64,000 bases of DNA, from assembly GCA_965220205.1 (NCBI GenBank), contig OZ244812.1, forward strand, positions 1,612,001 through 1,676,000, in the 5' to 3' direction. The notes below the pieces were generated by a model. It was not told the DNA's origin and did no database searches. It saw only the letters and a list, made by a program, of their open reading frames with translations. Below, piece after piece: positions 59,963 to 64,000 of the stretch. Position numbers and translations under genes: made by a program. This stretch comes from G965220205 sp965220205 (GTDB lineage Bacteria; Chloroflexota; Dehalococcoidia; Lucifugimonadales; Australimonadaceae). How positions within the stretch are numbered: the stretch's first letter is position 1; each line of letters begins with the position of its first letter.

Positions 59963-61155
59963 GGAATCTCTGAACAAGTCTATAGGTTGAGGCAGTATCC
60001 TGGCAGTCACCCAGTGGCGCCAGGGAGTGAAGCGATGATGGACCAACCGACCTTTGCAGACGTGGACTACGAGAGCAAGAAGCGCAAGACCCGCAGGGAG
60101 CGATTTCTCGAACGCATGGGCGGGCTGATCCCCTGGGAACGGCTGGAAGGGCGCATCCGTCCCTTCTACCCCACGGCGGGCCGGGGACGCCATCCGTATG
60201 CCCTGTCGGCGATGCTGCGGATTCACTGCGTGCAGCTGTTCTACAACCTCAGCGACCCCGGCATGGAGGACCTGCTGTACGACGTGGAGTCGGTGCGGCG
60301 GTTCGTGGGCTTGAAGCTGTCGGAGCCGCTGCCGGACGAGACCACCATCCTGAACTTCCGTCATCTGTTGGAGGAGCACGAACTGGGGGAGGGACTGTTC
60401 GCGGAGATCAAAGGGCATCTGGCGTCCCAGGGACTCCTGCTCCAGGAAGGGACGATCATGGACGCGAGCATCATCGAGGCGCCGTCGTCGACGAAGAATC
60501 GAGCGGGTGCGCGAGACCCGGAGATGCACCAAGTGAAGAAGGGGAACAGGTGGCATTTCGGGATGAAGGTGCACATCGGGGTGGACGCGGAGACGGGGGT
60601 GGTGCACAGCGTCGCGACGACGCCGGCCAATGTGAACGACGTGACGGAAGCGCACCGGTTGCTGCACGGCGGCGAGTCGCAGGTGTGGGGCGATGCCGGG
60701 TATCAGGGAGTCCAGAAGCGGGCGGAGCATCGGGGGCTGGAGGTGGAGTGGCAGGTGGCGATGCGACCGGGCCAACGTCGGCAGTTGGAGCCGGGAAGCC
60801 CTGAGGCGTTGGCGGAGAAGGGCAAGGCGTCGGTCCGGGCGAAGGTGGAGCATCCGTTCCTGTACGTCAAACGGCACTTTGGCTACGCCAAGGTCCGCTA
60901 CCGGGGGCTGGCCAAGAACACGCAACGGCTGATGGTGCTGCTGGGGCTGGCGAACCTGATGAGAGCCCAGCGGTGCTTGGCGGCATGACGGAGGCGCAGT
61001 GGGTTCAGATCGGGGTTGGGAGCAGGGAATCCGCCCCAGCAGGGTCGGTAGAAGACCCCCAACAGCCCCGTTCACGGCACCAGCAGAGGGCTGCGAATCG
61101 CTGAAGAGCCCCCCACCAACACCACTCGGCCGACTGTGAGTTGTTCAGAGGTTCC
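59963..61155 (+). mobile_element. IS5-group insertion sequence, apparently intact
   Basis: An element of 1193 bp with terminal inverted repeats GGAATCTCTGAACAA (left, 59963-59977) and TTGTTCAGAGGTTCC (right, 61141-61155), differing at one position. It is flanked by CTAG at 59959-59962 and 61156-61159, matching the YTAR 4-bp target of the IS5 group. Its length equals E. coli IS5 (1195 bp) within a few bases. One transposase gene is inside. It inserted exactly at the end of repeat copy 4, creating a 34-bp palindrome at 59944-59977. Confidence 0.93.
60035..60988 (+). CDS. IS5-group DDE transposase
   Basis: A 317-residue transposase very similar to E. coli IS5 InsH: opening QPTFADVDYESKKRKTRRE, PLPDETTILNFRHLLEEHEL, and IIEAPSSTKN followed by DPEMHQVKKGNRWHFGMK. 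The catalytic triad fits Asp143 (IMDAS), Asp220 (GDAGYQG) and Glu272 (VEHPF). No frameshift or stop is seen, so it should be active and could act on the similar ends found on the non-coding repeats. ATG 60035 follows CAGGGAGTG; an upstream in-frame ATG within the IS end is less likely. Confidence 0.95.
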   Translation: MMDQPTFADVDYESKKRKTRRERFLERMGGLIPWERLEGRIRPFYPTAGRGRHPYALSAMLRIHCVQLFYNLSDPGMEDLLYDVESVRRFVGLKLSEPLPDETTILNFRHLLEEHELGEGLFAEIKGHLASQGLLLQEGTIMDASIIEAPSSTKNRAGARDPEMHQVKKGNRWHFGMKVHIGVDAETGVVHSVATTPANVNDVTEAHRLLHGGESQVWGDAGYQGVQKRAEHRGLEVEWQVAMRPGQRRQLEPGSPEALAEKGKASVRAKVEHPFLYVKRHFGYAKVRYRGLAKNTQRLMVLLGLANLMRAQRCLAA

Positions 61156-61238
61156 CTAGCCCCTCCCCCGGTGTTCTCCCCGTGTCCACGGGTAATGACA
61201 GCGGCCGCCAGCGCGACCGTCCGCGTCAGCGAATCCCG

Positions 61239-61268
61239 TTGACCCGTCGGCCCTGATTTGTGGACAAT
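61239..61268 (+). promoter_or_regulatory. Candidate hppA promoter
   Basis: TTGACC (61239-61244) and GACAAT (61263-61268) are 18 bp apart, about 80 bp upstream of the hppA start and 84 bp after the IS right end. Confidence 0.45.
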
Positions 61269-61348
61269 GCGCAACGGCTCCGAACGAAATCATCACAGGG
61301 GCGCCGTTCGGCGTTCATGCGCTGACGCCCCGCAGGAGGCAGATACCA

Positions 61349-63397
<2,049 letters not shown>

Positions 63398-63418
63398 GTT
63401 GCGAAAGGGGCCATCCCC

Positions 63419-64000
63419 ATGACACAGCAAAGCGCGACGTATGAGGGGGTGATGGCGGACCTGGCCGCGGGCGGACGGCTCCTGCTGGACGGGGGCGTCG
63501 GCACGGAGACGAGCCGCCGCGGCGGGTCGCTCGAGGCTTGGGCCGCGCTCGCGAACGTCGAGCGGCCGGAGATACTCTCGTCCGTACACGCGGACTTCAT
63601 CGCGGCGGGCGCGGACGTGATCACCGCCAACACCTTCGGCTGCTCGGAGCCCCGGCTCGCGGCGCATGGCATCACGGGACGAGAGGAGGAGCTGAACCAC
63701 GCGGCGGTCGCCCTGGCGCTGGACGCGCGGTCGCGGGCGGTCCGCCCCGTGCTCGTCGCGGGGTCGATGACGACGGTGGGCCGTCGCGGGCCGGACGGCG
63801 CAATCACCACACCGCCCGGCGGGGAGTGGGCGCTGGCCTCCCAGGCCGCGGCCCTGGCCGGCGCCGGCGTCGATCTGATCATCGTCGAGATGCTGGCGAA
63901 CGTGGAGCGGGCGAACGTCCAGCTGGCCGCCGCCGCGTCGGCGGGCGTGCCGGTCTGGGCCGGGTTCTCGTGCAAGCGGACCGGCGACGGCGGCGCGCTG
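63419..64000 (+). CDS. Homocysteine S-methyltransferase-family protein (N-terminal part)
   Basis: The first 194 residues of a TIM-barrel thiol methyltransferase (BHMT/MetH N-terminal family), which move a methyl group to homocysteine using zinc. Visible landmarks are LLLDGGVGTE near 21-30, ITANTFGCSE near 70-79, AGSMTTVG and IIVEMLANVERA near 155. The zinc Cys residues lie beyond the window edge, so the gene is cut off. ATG 63419 follows AAAGGGG, 21 bp after hppA. Confidence 0.85.
   Translation, partial: MTQQSATYEGVMADLAAGGRLLLDGGVGTETSRRGGSLEAWAALANVERPEILSSVHADFIAAGADVITANTFGCSEPRLAAHGITGREEELNHAAVALALDARSRAVRPVLVAGSMTTVGRRGPDGAITTPPGGEWALASQAAALAGAGVDLIIVEMLANVERANVQLAAAASAGVPVWAGFSCKRTGDGGAL

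Overview
The window is high-GC bacterial DNA that reads like a marine, SAR202/Dehalococcoidia-like Chloroflexota genome. This is inferred from gene content: several Rieske oxygenases, amidohydrolase-superfamily hydrolases, a K+-dependent membrane pyrophosphatase, an EF-G-like GTPase, and a remnant of the leucine-rich-repeat proteins common in marine Chloroflexota genomes. No 16S gene or ribosomal protein is present to settle the placement.

Layout. 0.2-8.7 kb: a D-2-hydroxyacid dehydrogenase; a minus-strand rsmI-metG-polyprenyl synthase operon; then acyl-CoA dehydrogenase, methylmalonyl-CoA epimerase and the B12-binding part of methylmalonyl-CoA mutase; a 0.5-kb non-coding repeat; and a MetE-like protein. 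8.8-13.2 kb: tRNA-Val, -Leu, -Arg and -Lys, an amidohydrolase, a hicAB toxin-antitoxin pair broken by two frameshifts, and yceD. 13.4-22.7 kb: a lipoprotein fusing a PQQ-type beta-propeller to a peptide-ABC binding protein, then a complete general amino-acid ABC transporter (aapJQMP) with a strong hairpin between aapJ and aapQ. 22.8-40.2 kb: a plus-strand catabolic island with a CoxG-like protein, GMC oxidoreductase, three tandem zinc alcohol dehydrogenases, four Rieske oxygenases, a diverged PanB-like protein, two LigJ-type 4-oxalomesaconate hydratases, a LigB-type extradiol dioxygenase, and a thioredoxin-like ferredoxin paired with a NuoF-like flavoprotein. 40.3-59.3 kb: another amidohydrolase, a MATE pump, class II aldolase, DNA repair, an EF-G paralogue, a CDP-alcohol phospholipid pair, EtfBA, two PII proteins around a degraded gene, a translin-like protein, and a small regulator/membrane-protein operon. 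59.4-64 kb: a repeat copy, an intact IS5-group element, hppA, and the start of a homocysteine S-methyltransferase.

How it fits together. The central island looks like a pathway for oxygenated aromatic compounds. Rieske enzymes would hydroxylate or demethylate, the LigB-type enzyme would cleave the ring, and LigJ-type hydratases would act on the ring-cleavage product. The adjacent ferredoxin/NuoF pair could feed electrons from NAD(P)H to the oxygenases. This is inference from gene families and context; the substrate cannot be read from the sequence.

The most unusual non-coding signal is a mosaic repeat family present in four copies plus one fragment. Each copy has two or three 10-bp direct repeats whose sequence is private to that copy, followed about 20-23 bp later by a 29-nt hairpin of constant length. 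Some copies end in sequences matching the ends of the IS5-group element at 59963-61155, which suggests MITE-like units mobilised in trans.
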